A stretch of 64,000 nucleotides of DNA from Oxytricha trifallax (lineage: Eukaryota; Ciliophora; Spirotrichea; Sporadotrichida; Oxytrichidae): positions 1 to 64,000 of the forward strand of contig ARYC01017132.1 of the NCBI GenBank assembly GCA_000711775.1, in the 5' to 3' direction. The position numbers and the translations under genes were made by a program. The notes under the pieces were generated by a model that saw only the letters and a list, made by a program, of their open reading frames with translations, was not told where the DNA came from and searched no databases. Shown in pieces: positions 11,691-23,062 of the stretch; position 1 is the stretch's first letter; the number at the start of each line of letters is the position of its first letter.

Positions 11691-12328
11691 AAAATCAACA
11701 TATCTAACTTTAGACTCCAAATCATTATGCATACTATCATCAGACTATTATCATGACAACTCTGCTATCGTTCTCAAATTTATTCAACCTCTCTTATAGG
11801 TGACCTATAACCAAATCAGAGCCAACTTGAAGAATCAAAGGATGGTATCAAACCCATAGCATTGTTGTCAGATCAAATCCAGCTTAATTTAAACTATAAA
11901 CCAATCTCACAATATCAAAAGGAAATGCTTGCCAATTTAGGTGATTATGGTTTAAAAGCTAGGCAGTTGTCTATTGAAAAATAAATAATGAAGAGATAGC
12001 AATACTCTATGAGTCTGATAGCTGCAATTGCGGTTGATAGAGTGGTATCGACTCAAATAATTGAAGGAGGATTCGATTCAGTACTATTCGAAAACTTTAT
12101 CTATCAGACGCTAAGAAGTATAAGAACTGACAAAGATTTGTGCAATAAGAAGGTGGTGCTCTTGATGGATAATGCGATAATTCATAAGTATTCAGAGATG
12201 CTTGCGACTGCTCGTCGCTTTAAAGTCAATGTACTCTTCAACGCAGAATACTCACCCTGGCTCAACCCAATCGAGCAGTTGTTTGCTTATATTAAGAAGA
12301 ACCTCAAGCAGCAGAACATTAATAGCAA

Positions 12329-12357
12329 GTAAGTTTACTATCATAACTAAAATTTAG
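12329..12357 (+). other. Intron near the transposase 3' end, 29 nt
   Basis: GTAAGTTTAC at the 5' end and AAAATTTAG at the 3' end. Removal lets the frame continue for about 42 more codons to TGA at 12482-12484. Confidence 0.7.
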
Positions 12358-12639
12358 AGTGCAACTGGTCAAGCGCATCCAAGAGATAATTAAAAATATG
12401 AGCGAGGATGATGTTCGAGGACTCTGGGCATTCAGCATCAACATCAAGAAGTGGATTCATACTCTGAGATATGGCTTTGTATGAGATTCTTCTAAAAACT
12501 ACTAATTGCACCTTACAATGAAAATTCTATAAGCACTTATAATTTTTGCATCGTCAATACTACTGTAACTACTATTGCTGCTGCTATTACTGCTGTTACT
12601 TATACTGAACTTAAAATTAATCCATAAATTCATTGAGAC

Positions 12640-13470
12640 CCTCCAAAATCGCAATATTCATAAGCCTGCTCAAACAATTATGAATTTTTGACGAGTGTCA
12701 TCAAATTCTGGACGAATGCACTCTGTATTGTAATTGCGTATCAGCTCAGAGTGAACAAGAGAGGAGTTGAGCAACTTTGGCTATAGTTAGAAGAAACTAG
12801 GTTTAAATATAATTTTCCTAAGAATTGTATAATTTTGCGAAGGAGGAGATTCAACGAGGATCAAACTAACTAGTTTTTTAAGAATTCAACTATAATCTTG
12901 CAAATTTCTAACTTCTGCTCAATCTTTTTGACCAGCATCCTTTTATAGGCACTGCTGCAATCTAGAACTCTAAGACATCCTAATTTTTTACAAAATTGAC
13001 AAATGTCAACGATTTTCAATATTTTTGACCACTCTGCTCAAAATGGGGTTTTGGTCACTATACTTTTGCGAAAAGTGACTAATAATGTGAAATTAAGACT
13101 AAAGACCTTTGTTTTGAGAGAATTTGACCAACCTATCCTAAAATGGTCATTTTACTGCAAATCTCGATTATTGACCACTAAAATGAAAACTTTGGCTGTA
13201 TTAATGGATTTTGGCAATTTTTTGACTCCTCTGGTCGAATAAGTCAAGCATGAATAATAACATATCAATTTAGACCACAAAGACAAAAATTGGCCATACT
13301 CGCAACAAATCTCCACTTTGGTCATTTTAGAGAGAATTATGATGATGCATATCGATTTTGACCCTAAATGCTAATAAAAATGAGCAGTTGGTAATAAAAA
13401 GTTGCAATTCGACCAATTTTCGCATATAAGACTAATCAAGTAGTAAATGGGTAGTAATAATATATATAAT
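12640..13470. repeat. Degenerate GACCA/TGGTC repeat region, probable element end
   Basis: No convincing gene. The stretch repeats TTTTGACCA-like and AAAATGGTCATTTT-like words at irregular 30-70 bp spacing (for example near 13025, 13060, 13125, 13175, 13310 and 13415). Base composition changes to typical AT-rich DNA just after 13470, so this may be the right end of the composite element that starts at or before base 1. No terminal inverted repeat was found. Confidence 0.45.
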
Positions 13471-13934
13471 TAAGTTTGTATTTTTATTTTCACAATTCCC
13501 CGATTCGAATGTATTTTATCAATATCTCACTTCTAATTTAAGTTCATCAATCAACTAAACCATTAAATAGGATATTCATATTAATAATATATGTTTTCTA
13601 ATCTTAAAAAATTAATTATATTTTTTTATTTTAAAGTTTTATAAGAAATGAATAATTTATACTTTTTTTGTAAATAAACCGAATAAACTACATTTATTCT
13701 AAAAATAAAAGTTTAAGTCAAAATTAAGAACTAGATTATTGTTTTATTAATTAACTTAAAAAAACTTTAATTATTAATAAATTTATATAAGTTTACTTTT
13801 GCTTCTTAAATCAAAATACTAATGTTTTTAATCTCTAGAATTTCTTATTATAAAATTACATCAGATTTTAAGGCGAATATATTTTAATTTCAAAAAGTAA
13901 GTACATTGTCTAATCTCCACAAAAATATCCCTGA

Positions 13935-14180
13935 TATACGAATAGAGGATGCTTCATATTTAAGGTTGAAGAAGTCGAATTACTGATAGATATAAGAATA
14001 CAGCAAAAGAACTCTACTGATAGAAGAAATCTACATGCATTTAGTATTAAATTTGAATATGCGCAACATCTTGGCCATGATAATTCATCCATTTTTAATT
14101 ATGAATTTGCAGAAAAGAAGGTATTGCTAAAGAATTATACTAAGCAATCACTTTTAATCTTCAAGGTGTTATTAAATATA
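13935..14180 (+). CDS. MDS-like coding patch
   Basis: An open frame with protein-like composition (for example EVELLIDIRIQQKN and KFEYAQHLGHDNSS), bounded by AT-rich DNA with no such pattern. It has no start codon or clear splice ends of its own, so I read it as an exon or macronuclear-destined segment of a larger plus-strand gene. No family recognised. Confidence 0.45.
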
Positions 14181-14448
14181 TAATAAACTTTTTGTTATGT
14201 ATATATTTATAATTGGGAAAAAATCAAATTATGAAACATAATGGTAAAATAATTGTCATTGTTATTAATCCAATAATATATGAAATAATTCATAGCTACT
14301 AAACTTATTATTTAATCCTTCAATTTTGAATAATAATATAGTAAATTAATGATTTTATATTATCTAATGTTAATCTTTACGACTCTTTTTTTTAAAAAAA
14401 AGATCTTACTAAACTTATATACATAAATTAAATAAGATCATTACATAT

Positions 14449-14562
14449 CACATTCTCGAATATGCAGATACTGACAATGATGCTTGCCTTATAGTAATAG
14501 CTGTATAGTACCAAAGAATTTCAATAGAATTCGTATCATAAGAAGCTTATAAAGTATGATGA
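14449..14562 (+). CDS. MDS-like coding patch
   Basis: About 35 codons (LEYADTDNDACLIVIAVQYQ) in an otherwise AT-rich stretch. A second acidic piece (KYDDDGNDVCLIYL) overlaps in another frame at 14553-14600. It may belong with the patch at 13935. Function unknown. Confidence 0.35.
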
Positions 14563-15756
14563 TGATGGTAATGACGTCTGTTTAATATACTTGAGATACA
14601 ACTTTATAAATTTATTTAAAAATTCTTAAGAAATAATGCCACAAGCGGTTTAATGTTGACGGATAATCTAATCTCCTTGATGTTTCACAATTTATTTCAG
14701 CTAATATCTTTAAACTGTATTAATTATTTCAAAAGTTAGCATATTTATTTTAAAACATAGCTAAACATAGCTACGATAATTTAAATGATTTCTCAAGGAT
14801 AACAACAATAAGTGGTATATCAATAGCAAAAATAAATACAGACGTATGATCTTTCCACTTAGAAATGAGAAATAATTTGTGATGATTCATGATTTAAAAA
14901 ATTACTTTATCATTTATATCCTGTAGATTATTAAATGTAAATATTAAACCAAAATATATTAAATTAATATTAAATGGATATAATGTGTATGACTGAATTC
15001 ACCTGAAGATGATAGAATATTAACTTCTTATAATATTCAATTAGTATTTAAGAGATATCCTTATAATAAAAAGAATAGTTTTTTATTATATTTTGAGGTT
15101 GACTTTACCATATATATATTTAAAAATATAAGTATTACTGACATTTTTAACATCAAATATCATAATAACTTAATTTAGTAAGAATTCAAAATATATTAAT
15201 ATTATTATACTATAATTATCATTGATTTCAGATATTCATAAATTTACATGGATGTAATAAATTTTATTCTCTCAATCAAAACCTATTTTTAATTTAACTT
15301 TCAGGATGATTTTAGCAGTTGAGCATTTCAACAAAGGAAGTTAGCAGGCGATATATAACCTAACTATATTAACTTTGGAGAAATTAATAATAGATGTCGC
15401 AATAATTGTTATATTGCAGAAAGCATAAACATTTATAAAATTAGAAATGTTAGAGTTATTAAAGAAAAAATATCTTTGTATTTATAGTTGGATTAACTTA
15501 AACGAGTCAGATAACTTTCAAATTTTAAAACAGTAAGTGTTTTAAGCAAAAATTCTTCTAATTCATGTTCGATCAATCCAAAAAGGAATAAGAATATTAC
15601 TTAGGAAAACCTTTCCTATAACAGTGACTTATAATTATCTTACTATTAATTTCTTCTTCGAAAGTCAAAATTTATATAAAAATTAAAATCATGAATTAAT
15701 GAATGAATCATGGACTCTCAATAATATTCAAGAACAACTGGAGTAAGATGGACATC
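14563..15756. other. AT-rich stretch, no supported gene
   Basis: Mostly A/T with long TGA-free frames that are expected by chance. One plus-strand frame is open from about 15300 to 15950, but only its 3' part has protein-like codon content. Likely germline-limited DNA. Confidence 0.5.
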
Positions 15757-16085
15757 TTGAACTTGAATTTATAAATATAGTAGGGGCTAAAATTTTTACT
15801 TCAATATTCTCAATTTAATAACATGGGATATTAATATACCAACGAAGCAGCCAGATGTAAACTTTAAACCGTTTCCGTCTCTGTATATTCCTCAGTGCAG
15901 GTTTTTAAAATATTCAAAGAATCTCTATATTAAGCTGGGTCCATCTATGATTCCTCTGAATATAGAGGAATTCCTTTATTCTCGAATGATATTCTATATT
16001 AAGTATTCCTTTTAGAGCTAACAGAAAATTTTTAAGTAATTAAAGGAAAGCCACTCAGTTACATTATTAAAAACTTAAAATGTAT
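15757..16085 (+). CDS. MDS-like coding patch, about 105 codons
   Basis: The frame reads as ordinary protein with Pro, Cys and Trp residues (TWDINIPTKQPDVNFKPF, then LYIPQCRFLKYSKNLY and PSMIPLNIEEFLYSR) and uses TAA/TAG as Gln. It has no start or TGA end, consistent with an internal MDS or exon. The local sequence is GC-richer than its flanks. No family recognised. Confidence 0.5.
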
Positions 16086-16454
16086 AGTTATTTGTCTGAT
16101 TAAATCTTTATTTTAAATTCCAAAAAAATGATAAATTTTATTACAAAAAAACATTATCGGCAACTTCCTAATTTTTATAATTAATAAAATTAAATCTATT
16201 TACTCTGATATATTGCTTGTGTATGGAATGTTGGGACAATGAAGCGTTTTAAACTATATTGAATGCTGATAAATTGAAGTGAATGGGACAGCTCTACTTT
16301 GATATTAAGAATATAAACTTAATTATAAAATGAAGCTAGAAATCAGCATGATAAGATTGTAAGATTTCATGGTAAATTGATATTAACACCTTAATGCACA
16401 AACTATAAATAAATAAATCATTTCTTAGAAATATTAAATTCTGTTTTTAGATTG

Positions 16455-16660
16455 AACATTGTATAGTACATTTAGTCTTTAGAATAGCCACATGATTCGT
16501 ATAAAGATCTAGCAAAGTCAAAACGATCTCATGAAACAATAATATAAATAATAACTGACTTAATATCAACAATTCATATATGATAGTGTAGGCTTTTTGA
16601 CAAAGCTTTAATGAACGGTATTTTTTTGGTAAACTCTTTCGCACAATGTGGTCTTTCATT
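16455..16660 (+). CDS. Weak MDS-like coding patch
   Basis: Plus-strand frames give plausible short stretches (NSHMIRIKIQQSQNDLMKQQ, then NGIFLVNSFAQCGLSLK in another frame). An antisense 70-codon frame covers the same bases. The strand choice is uncertain. Confidence 0.25.
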
Positions 16661-17284
16661 AAAAATCATCTATAAAGAGGAAATATTTAATATAAATCAC
16701 TTTTTGTATAATGATTAACTAAATATAATTATAAATTAGAAAGAGAGTATTTATAATAAAGTTAGTTACTTGTTATCAATATATACGCTTCACAATTTAA
16801 ATTTATCTGCTTGCTCTATAAATTTTTAAAAAAATATCATTTTAAAAAAATAATAGCCATGATTTTGGTGTTTATTTATAGAGTATAATTTTTATAACTC
16901 TACTTCTTTTTTATATCAACTGAACCACATAGAAATAAGATATGAAAAAAATAAAAAAAATTTTTATTATAAAATAACATTCTGAAAGTAAAAAAGAACA
17001 AACAGATCTTGCCCAAATATGATTTTTATAAATAGAATACGTTTTAAATAATTGCTTTTTTATAAAAGAGTTTGATAGTACATCAATAAAATAATAGGAT
17101 TATGAGTCTTATTCGTAGATATTTATGAATTCTGTAAATGAATCATATAATTTATTTGAAATAAAATTCATTTATTCATCGCAAATTGTGAAATTATATT
17201 ATTTCACATTATTTTAACGATAGTTTCTTTCCTTTTCGGGGCATAATAATCTGATAAACATTTAACTTTATATTTTCATAGATT

Positions 17285-17416
17285 ATTGTTGGTTAAAAAG
17301 GTGTTGAAGATAAGGGCATCCTTTCTGATTTCTACAATCATAAAAATCCAGATTTAGCTATAAGCATTAAGGGTAAACAACAGATTTTACTCACACACTT
17401 GATAACTTAGAACTGA
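17285..17416 (+). CDS. MDS-like coding patch
   Basis: About 44 codons (GVEDKGILSDFYNHKNPDLA, then SIKGKQQILLTHL), ending at TGA 17414-17416. The charged, Asn-rich composition differs from the AT-rich surroundings. Function unknown. Confidence 0.4.
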
Positions 17417-17469
17417 CTAATTTTACTATTTGCCACAACAACTGCTATTGAGAAAAATAATTAGTGAAA

Positions 17470-17571
17470 GTAAACGGAATTGTAATGTAAGAGCAGGGTA
17501 ATTTGTCTGAAAAATAAGACAGGCCTGTAAAAGATATATTGCAACTGATTTCACTTTATTTTTAGGAGTGA
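17470..17571 (+). CDS. MDS-like coding patch
   Basis: Thirty-three codons (VNGIVMQEQGNLSEKQDRPV) to a TGA at 17569-17571. It could be a terminal exon or an internal patch with a fortuitous stop. Confidence 0.35.
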
Positions 17572-17758
17572 ATTAACAATTAATGATATTCCAAGTATAA
17601 AACATGATTGAATTGCAAAAAATATAGTTAATTAATCAGAACTCTTCAATATTGGCTCTATAAATACAACTATAGCAGCAATTACCGTAAAAACAAAATA
17701 AAGACAATAAGTGTTGTTTAATTAAATATAAATTAATGTATGATGATAGATTCAAGTT

Positions 17759-17872
17759 AGAGTAAAAATAAACTCGAGAATTTTTAGTTCCTTGATTCAT
17801 CTTTACACCATATTCTAACTCGTCTACTTGTGACATTTTTATGATAGATTTGACTTCTCCAGATTAAGAAAA
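17759..17872 (-). CDS. MDS-like coding patch on the minus strand
   Basis: The minus-strand frame GEVKSIIKMSQVDELEYGVK continues to KNSRVYFYSN and then fades into AT-rich DNA. It contains an ATG. Function unknown. Confidence 0.35.
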
Positions 17873-17939
17873 AGTAAAACTTATGCAATGTATTTGACAA
17901 AATAATATAAACAAGAATATAAAAAAACCTTTAATCTTT

Positions 17940-18071
17940 AAATATGATGGTTGCGGAGTACCTTTTACAGCAATAATTGATGAACTGTTTTATCAAATGA
18001 AGGCTTAATTTACGATATCTATATTAATTCTAAATAAGACCTTATTAAGATATAAATTATTTTAAATATGA
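17940..18071 (+). CDS. MDS-like coding patch
   Basis: The frame YDGCGVPFTAIIDELFYQMK is protein-like over 17943-18005; the rest up to the TGA at 18069-18071 is AT-rich and may not be coding. Confidence 0.35.
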
Positions 18072-18106
18072 TACTTATAATTATGAACTCATTATATTTT
18101 AATTGA

Positions 18107-18286
18107 TTTGTTAGAACATTTTGTAAGATATAGATCAGCTAAATTCAGTCACAGCTTTAATTATAACCAAATATGCAAGTTAACAAATTAAATTCAGTTA
18201 AGCCTCCCCTAGTTTTTGTTACATAGAATGGGAGCAGTAAATTGTAATCCTTGTTGGACGGTGATGTGAATTATAAGTTTTTTTGA
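18107..18286 (+). CDS. MDS-like coding patch ending in TGA
   Basis: Fifty-nine codons with many TAA/TAG Gln codons (QISQIQSQLQLQPNMQVNKL, then PPLVFVTQNGSSKLQSLLDG), ending at TGA 18284-18286. The density of Gln read from TAA/TAG supports the ciliate code. Function unknown. Confidence 0.45.
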
Positions 18287-18349
18287 ATTTATACAAAAGA
18301 TATTAAATTAAATATAGATAGCATTTTAAATTAAAATTGAGGGGAATTC

Positions 18350-18427
18350 ATGAATGTTGCTATTATCCTAGCTACTGATGTCTTTAGTAAACCAATAGCA
18401 CCTTACATGTAAATTTTAAAAGATTGA
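18350..18427 (+). CDS. Short ORF, 25 aa
   Basis: ATG to TGA: starts MNVAIILATDVFSKPIAPYM. The composition is unlike the AT-rich background, so it may be the first patch of a gene whose other MDSs lie elsewhere. Confidence 0.35.
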
Positions 18428-18479
18428 ATTCTATTATATTGGTATATGTGTTTAATGATTAAAATCAAATAAATTTAAC

Positions 18480-19085
18480 ATATCACTGTTTAATACTAAA
18501 ATCAAAACATCGATCTTAGTCGTGACGTAGACGTATCTGAGAGAGATGACGTGGCAATTCCGTGAAGTGTCAGTCATGAAGTAGAATAGTCCAAAAAACC
18601 CCTTCCGCTTTTCCCTAGTATCCTCCTAAAATCAAGATGTTGCCAGTATAATCTGAAGAACAGAGCTCGTAGAATTCTACTAGAATAACAGGGAGCGGAG
18701 AAAAACGCTTACCGGTCCCACCGATGCTGGGAAACATAATTCCTGTCTTTTCGCTGTGGTAGCTTCAGCACCCTAACCTGGTGTGGGAAAAAAATCCTTA
18801 TCGTTGGTTTCAATGGTTTTCGTCTTCTCACTTTTGAAGGCAGAGCCTACCTTTATCCTGCTCCCTATTACCTTGGAAGCTGAACTCAAGCCAGGTAAAC
18901 TCATCTTTGCAGGGAAATCTTTGTGTCCAAGCCCACTCGAGGAGTGTATTAGCTGACAGATTGAATCCCGCCTACTGGACCCTAATGCGTTGCGCCCAGC
19001 AACACCCTTCCTGCCCACGTTAGGCCTTAGTAAGTAGAAAGCTCTATTAGAAAGTCCTAAGTGAGATAGGTACCTCACCTAGCAA
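18480..19085. other. GC-richer island of unknown origin
   Basis: About 600 bp at roughly 45-48% G+C in a locus otherwise near 22-25%. A 101-codon minus-strand frame (18773-19078) is open in any code and contains NVGRKGVAGRNALGSS. A plus-strand frame is open through most of the island in the ciliate code with one TGA. Neither matches a family I know. It could be a foreign insertion, a non-coding RNA locus, a contaminant junction, or a gene in a different code. Confidence 0.45.
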
Positions 19086-19890
19086 TTAATTTTTTAATTT
19101 AATAATTAGATTAGTATATCAATTAGAGAAATGTAAGTTAATATGGAAATGTGCACACCGGTATATAAAGAGAACGCTGAAATATTGGAGTATAAGTATA
19201 TTTTTTTTACATTTTAGGATTTGATGACCCCTAATGATAGGCAACCTCTTGAGAAAATGCTCTGCTTATTCGATGATGTTACCATAGTTTAAATATGAAC
19301 TTCTGTATTTATAGCAGATAATATTCTTGGTTATTCTGAACTTACTGGTGTGTTTAGGGATGGAATACATTTTGGTTTTGAGCATATTTTTTCCGTATTA
19401 AATATCTTTATATTTAAAAAGGTTTAAAGTATTAAATACTTAATTCTGCTGAACTAAATTAAGTCCTGTGTCTCATTACTTTATAAGATATACGTTGTTA
19501 AAAGAAAATTAGTAACTCATAGAGAATTACATATTTTTATTTGTATTTGGTTGAATTTACATTAATAGTTCTAATTAAGTCATTGGAGTTAATAAACTTA
19601 ACAGTAAAGTACTTAAATTTAATAATATTTCATTAATAACATTATAGTAAAAATTATAGGACTTTATAATTAAATAAAACTGATTGTAATATCTAAGAAT
19701 TAAATACGATTTATACACCATTTACTAAGATTTATTTATTAAACGAGGAAGTGTTTAGACCAATAAATTTTTATTCACTTCTTTTATTTTAATCAGATTA
19801 AATGAGGCAATAAATGGTTATTAAATGGCAAGAGGATACAGGTAAAAAAATAAATAGCTACGAATGGCAGTGGTTTATGATATCAACTAC
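19086..19890. other. AT-rich stretch, no supported gene
   Basis: No frame with protein-like composition and no repeat worth naming. Confidence 0.5.
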
Positions 19891-19892
19891 AG

Positions 19893-20027
19893 CAAAGAAA
19901 ATATCCCCAACTCAGTGTGTTCAGTTTGACAGATGAAGAAAAGCACCCATATAGCAGATTGTTGTTAATAGTTTAAGTTCTCAGTATTGTGAAAATTAAC
20001 TATAAATTGATGTTTTAGTGAACTGAT
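19893..20027 (+). CDS. MDS-like coding patch
   Basis: The frame RKYPQLSVFSLTDEEKHPYS continues to a TGA near 20025. Moderately protein-like; function unknown. Confidence 0.3.
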
Positions 20028-20223
20028 AAGGTAGGAATACTAAGTATGGGGATTTTATATACATATGAATAAATATCAATCAGTTAATTGTATTTTGATA
20101 TTATATTACTTATTTAATTTATAAATTGGTTTAATTTCTGTGAGAGTACCTGTTATAATCCTCACTGGATACGGCAACTCCTCTGATTCAACTCACTCAA
20201 CTCAGCTTTCAACTAAACTAAAT

Positions 20224-20412
20224 CTACCCAGTGAACCATTCATAAGAGTCCTTACCTATACCTAATAGAATCAAAATAAATTGAATACATTCATTGCTTT
20301 GATAAGCTGCACTGCTAAGCAATTTATAACTTATAATTGGATTAATCTGGCAACATACGAATTTGGAGCAACTTTGCTGGCTTAAATTCTCCATATTCAA
20401 GCACCTCATTTA
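20224..20412 (-). CDS. MDS-like coding patch on the minus strand
   Basis: About 62 codons from ATG (MRCLNMENLSQQSCSKFVCC) through ISYKLLSSAAYQSNECIQFI to KDSYEWFTG. Rich in Cys and Ser, unlike the background. A GGTATAGGTAAGG-like sequence near its end could be a donor site. No family recognised. Confidence 0.4.
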
Positions 20413-20532
20413 CTTAAACAGTTAACATTGCAGTTATAATTAATATTATATCTTACAAATAATTCTATAAATTGTAATAATTATATAATTATTGAGAATT
20501 AATTGGATTGATATTTGTTGGGATTGATATTT

Positions 20533-20784
20533 GTTACTGCAGTAAGAGGAATTCAATATTCATTAGGATTTAAAGCTAGAAATAAACATGGATGGAGTGC
20601 ATGCTGATATGTTGGAACTGTCCCAGCAGCATTCTCTCCTGATTAAGTCTGAATACCTATAGTCACGTGGAATCAAGATTAAACATCAAGAACATCATGG
20701 AACTTACCCAATATTAATGGATCTACAGCCACTAAATTCAATACGATATTTTCTACTCGTGATGAAAAATATAAGATGATATGA
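20533..20784 (+). pseudogene. Fibronectin-III-like domain fragment
   Basis: One frame reads like the two halves of adjacent fibronectin type III repeats: YSLGFKARNKHGWSA (the G-strand region with an N-x-x-GWS signature), then IPIVTWNQDQTSRTSWNLPN, then INGSTATKFNTIFSTRD, typical of the W-x-x-P-x-x-N-G pattern. Two in-frame TGA codons fall between and after these blocks (after SAC, and after DQV). Known ciliate genes carry long arrays of such repeats in cell-surface proteins. I infer a decayed or partial segment; family assignment is moderate. Confidence 0.5.
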
Positions 20785-20789
20785 TGAAA

Positions 20790-23060
20790 TAAGCAAATAT
20801 ATTGATTATTGCAACACTACAGTATGCTGTGAATTTTATATATTAATAAAGTTTTTTGCATTAGTAAAATTGGTCATATTGTAAAAGGAATTTAATTTAT
20901 TTACTATATTGAAAGTTAGAATTACTTAATGTAAATATATAATTAGGTTAATAAATATTCAAATAAATTTAACACAATTAAATTTTGCTTAATATATATT
21001 ATATTATAAATTGATTAATTTAATTTGTAATTTTTTCATATAGCATAATTTATAAATTTAATAATTTACTAGTTCTTAAAACTTTATTAAAGCAGTTTAT
21101 CCAATTCTTTCAATAAGAATAATTAAATATGATTCATTGAATTTATTTTCAATAACTTCTTATATATTTATATATATATAAATATATATATTTAAGTCAT
21201 GATATATCAATGTTCTTTGATTTTACTATTTAAAATTAATTCAAATTATAAAACTGCAATCTAATAAACCTATCAATATATAAAATTTATCCATTTCAAT
21301 ATAATTTTACTCAAATCATAATGTCATTTCATTATCCTCCATTACATTAACATTCACCAAGTTTATTCTAATTTATTACTTATTAAAAAACTAAATATTC
21401 TCACATAGTACAACATTGTTAATATGAATTTGAATGGATAGGATTCTCAAAGGAGAGTCGCTTATAAACACAGCTATATCTCAATGTAAGTTTAAACATC
21501 ACATCTCTACGCGATAACTTCATAAATATGATTTTAAAAAAGGTTGAAGTTATCAATGAAATTGGTTGTGACCCTGCCTTTTATCTAAATAATATAGGTG
21601 TTTGGTGGCATCGGTTCCGTTTTAAACTGGCTAAACTTCGCAAATGGCAAAAATATCATCTTTACTAAAATTTGGGGGTTAAACATGCTTGATTTCACTA
21701 GACTAAAAACAAGAAGATTACAAAACAAATATAGTGTTAATTTTTTATTTTATTATTTATTAACCAATCATCATGTAATGGATCTGAATAATAATATGCA
21801 AAATTTATGATAGTTATTTTACTAAATAATTATTGAGTAAAATTTTGAATACTATAATTATAAGAAATGCTAAGGTTGATCTTGCCATATTATAATGGTA
21901 ATATTCCTACAATATATATTTAAAATTGAATATTGGTTAGTTATTTTACAATTAAATATTTTGATTATATCATGTAATATTGGTTTAAGAATACTATCTT
22001 AATCCTAATAAACTTAAGACCATTCCACTTTTATTTATAAAAAATGAAATATATAATATTTATGAAAGCATTTTTATGTATGTATTTAATATACACATTT
22101 ACCTCTCGCCTCTTCATTTAATTGCATCTATAGATCCTTAATTTAAATAAACAGCTTCCATTTACTAATTTAATTAAAGTCTTTGGAATAATCATTTTCC
22201 TAATCTTCTATAATACTCTCTTTGAGATGCAATTTCTCAAATAACAATTAAACAGTGATGCCTTAATACTTGTAATTTAATAAATGACATATTCATTCAG
22301 GAGTTATCTTATTTATATCGCTCATTCTTAGCATTTGTCAAAGATTATTTTTATCAAATATTTTTAACTATATACTGGAGTTTATTCATTAGTAAAATGA
22401 GCTTATTAAGGTAATGATAATCAGTTATAATGTGGTCAGACCTAGTTCATGCTATACTTCTAACAGTTTTAATGAACATTGGAAAGTTAATTTTTAATGC
22501 TGCTTGAGGATAATTTTAGGAAGACTACTGGCATGAAGTATATGAAACAGTAGGCTATTTTAAAGCAAGCTAAATTAATTTAATTCAATATACATAAGTA
22601 AATATTTTAATCTTGTAGAAACAATAAATTTTCTAAATATTAAATACTTAAAAATGTTAGTAATCTTTACTAATATAAATAAATTTAAGAATATCTTTAA
22701 TTTACTTAGATTTTATAAAAAATATTTGGTAATTATTTTGATGTATCTAATGGAATAAATAATTGCATGCCTAATTCCATTTAATATTCTCAAATCAAAT
22801 TACTTTTAAATTAATCAAATTAAAACCCTCCCCCCTATTAAAATATTGATTATTTTGCATTAAATTATCAAAGCATCGAAAAATGAGTATCTAATTAAAA
22901 TTGTAAAATGTTTGGATAATAACATATATATATTTCCAGAAGAAAGAGAAATTGGTTTTGATAAAGTTTACTAATATACTGCATAGAAATTATTCATTTT
23001 CAAGTAAATATCTTAAATTATATAATATTATGTCATCAAAGTTTTTAGAAGAGAAAGCTT
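20790..23060. other. AT-rich stretch, little supported
   Basis: Mostly A/T. Short protein-like pieces occur around 21440-21720 (for example a frame with FGGIGSVLNWLNFANGKN at 21598) but are too short to annotate firmly. The left end of the TBE-like relic should lie near 22.6-23.0 kb; no C4A4 motif or inverted repeat was found there. Confidence 0.4.
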
Positions 23061-23062
23061 TC

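Larger units (their letters stand above)
9289..12484 (+). pseudogene. DD34E transposase (Tc1/IS630-type, DDE_3 fold), intron-bearing, interrupted
   Basis: ATG at 9289. Exon 1 (9289-9720) has one in-frame TGA near 9432-9434. Intron 9721-9773 (53 nt), exon 2 to 10847, intron 10848-10887 (40 nt) and exon 3 to a TGA at 11434-11436 keep frame exactly. Exon 2 carries a helix-turn-helix-like N-terminal region and the first catalytic Asp in IISFDESNF (codon 10408-10410). The last part (from about 11810) carries LLMDNAIIH (second Asp, 12168-12170) and SPWLNPIEQLFAYIK (Glu, 12273-12275), 34 residues apart, the Tc1 signature. A 29-nt intron (12329-12357) precedes the C-terminus and a TGA. A Ser/Lys-rich stretch of about 300 residues and a repeat cluster lie between the first and second Asp, unlike normal Tc1 proteins. 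The interruptions suggest decay or an undefined splice. Confidence 0.8.

Noticed and set aside
9289..12484. TGA as a sense (Trp) codon in this genome
   Set aside because: Some TGAs fall at non-Trp positions (a Cys of a zinc finger in the TBE, a Gly/Asn-type site in the ARF pseudogene), several genes end naturally at TGA, and TGG is common. Decay explains the data more simply.
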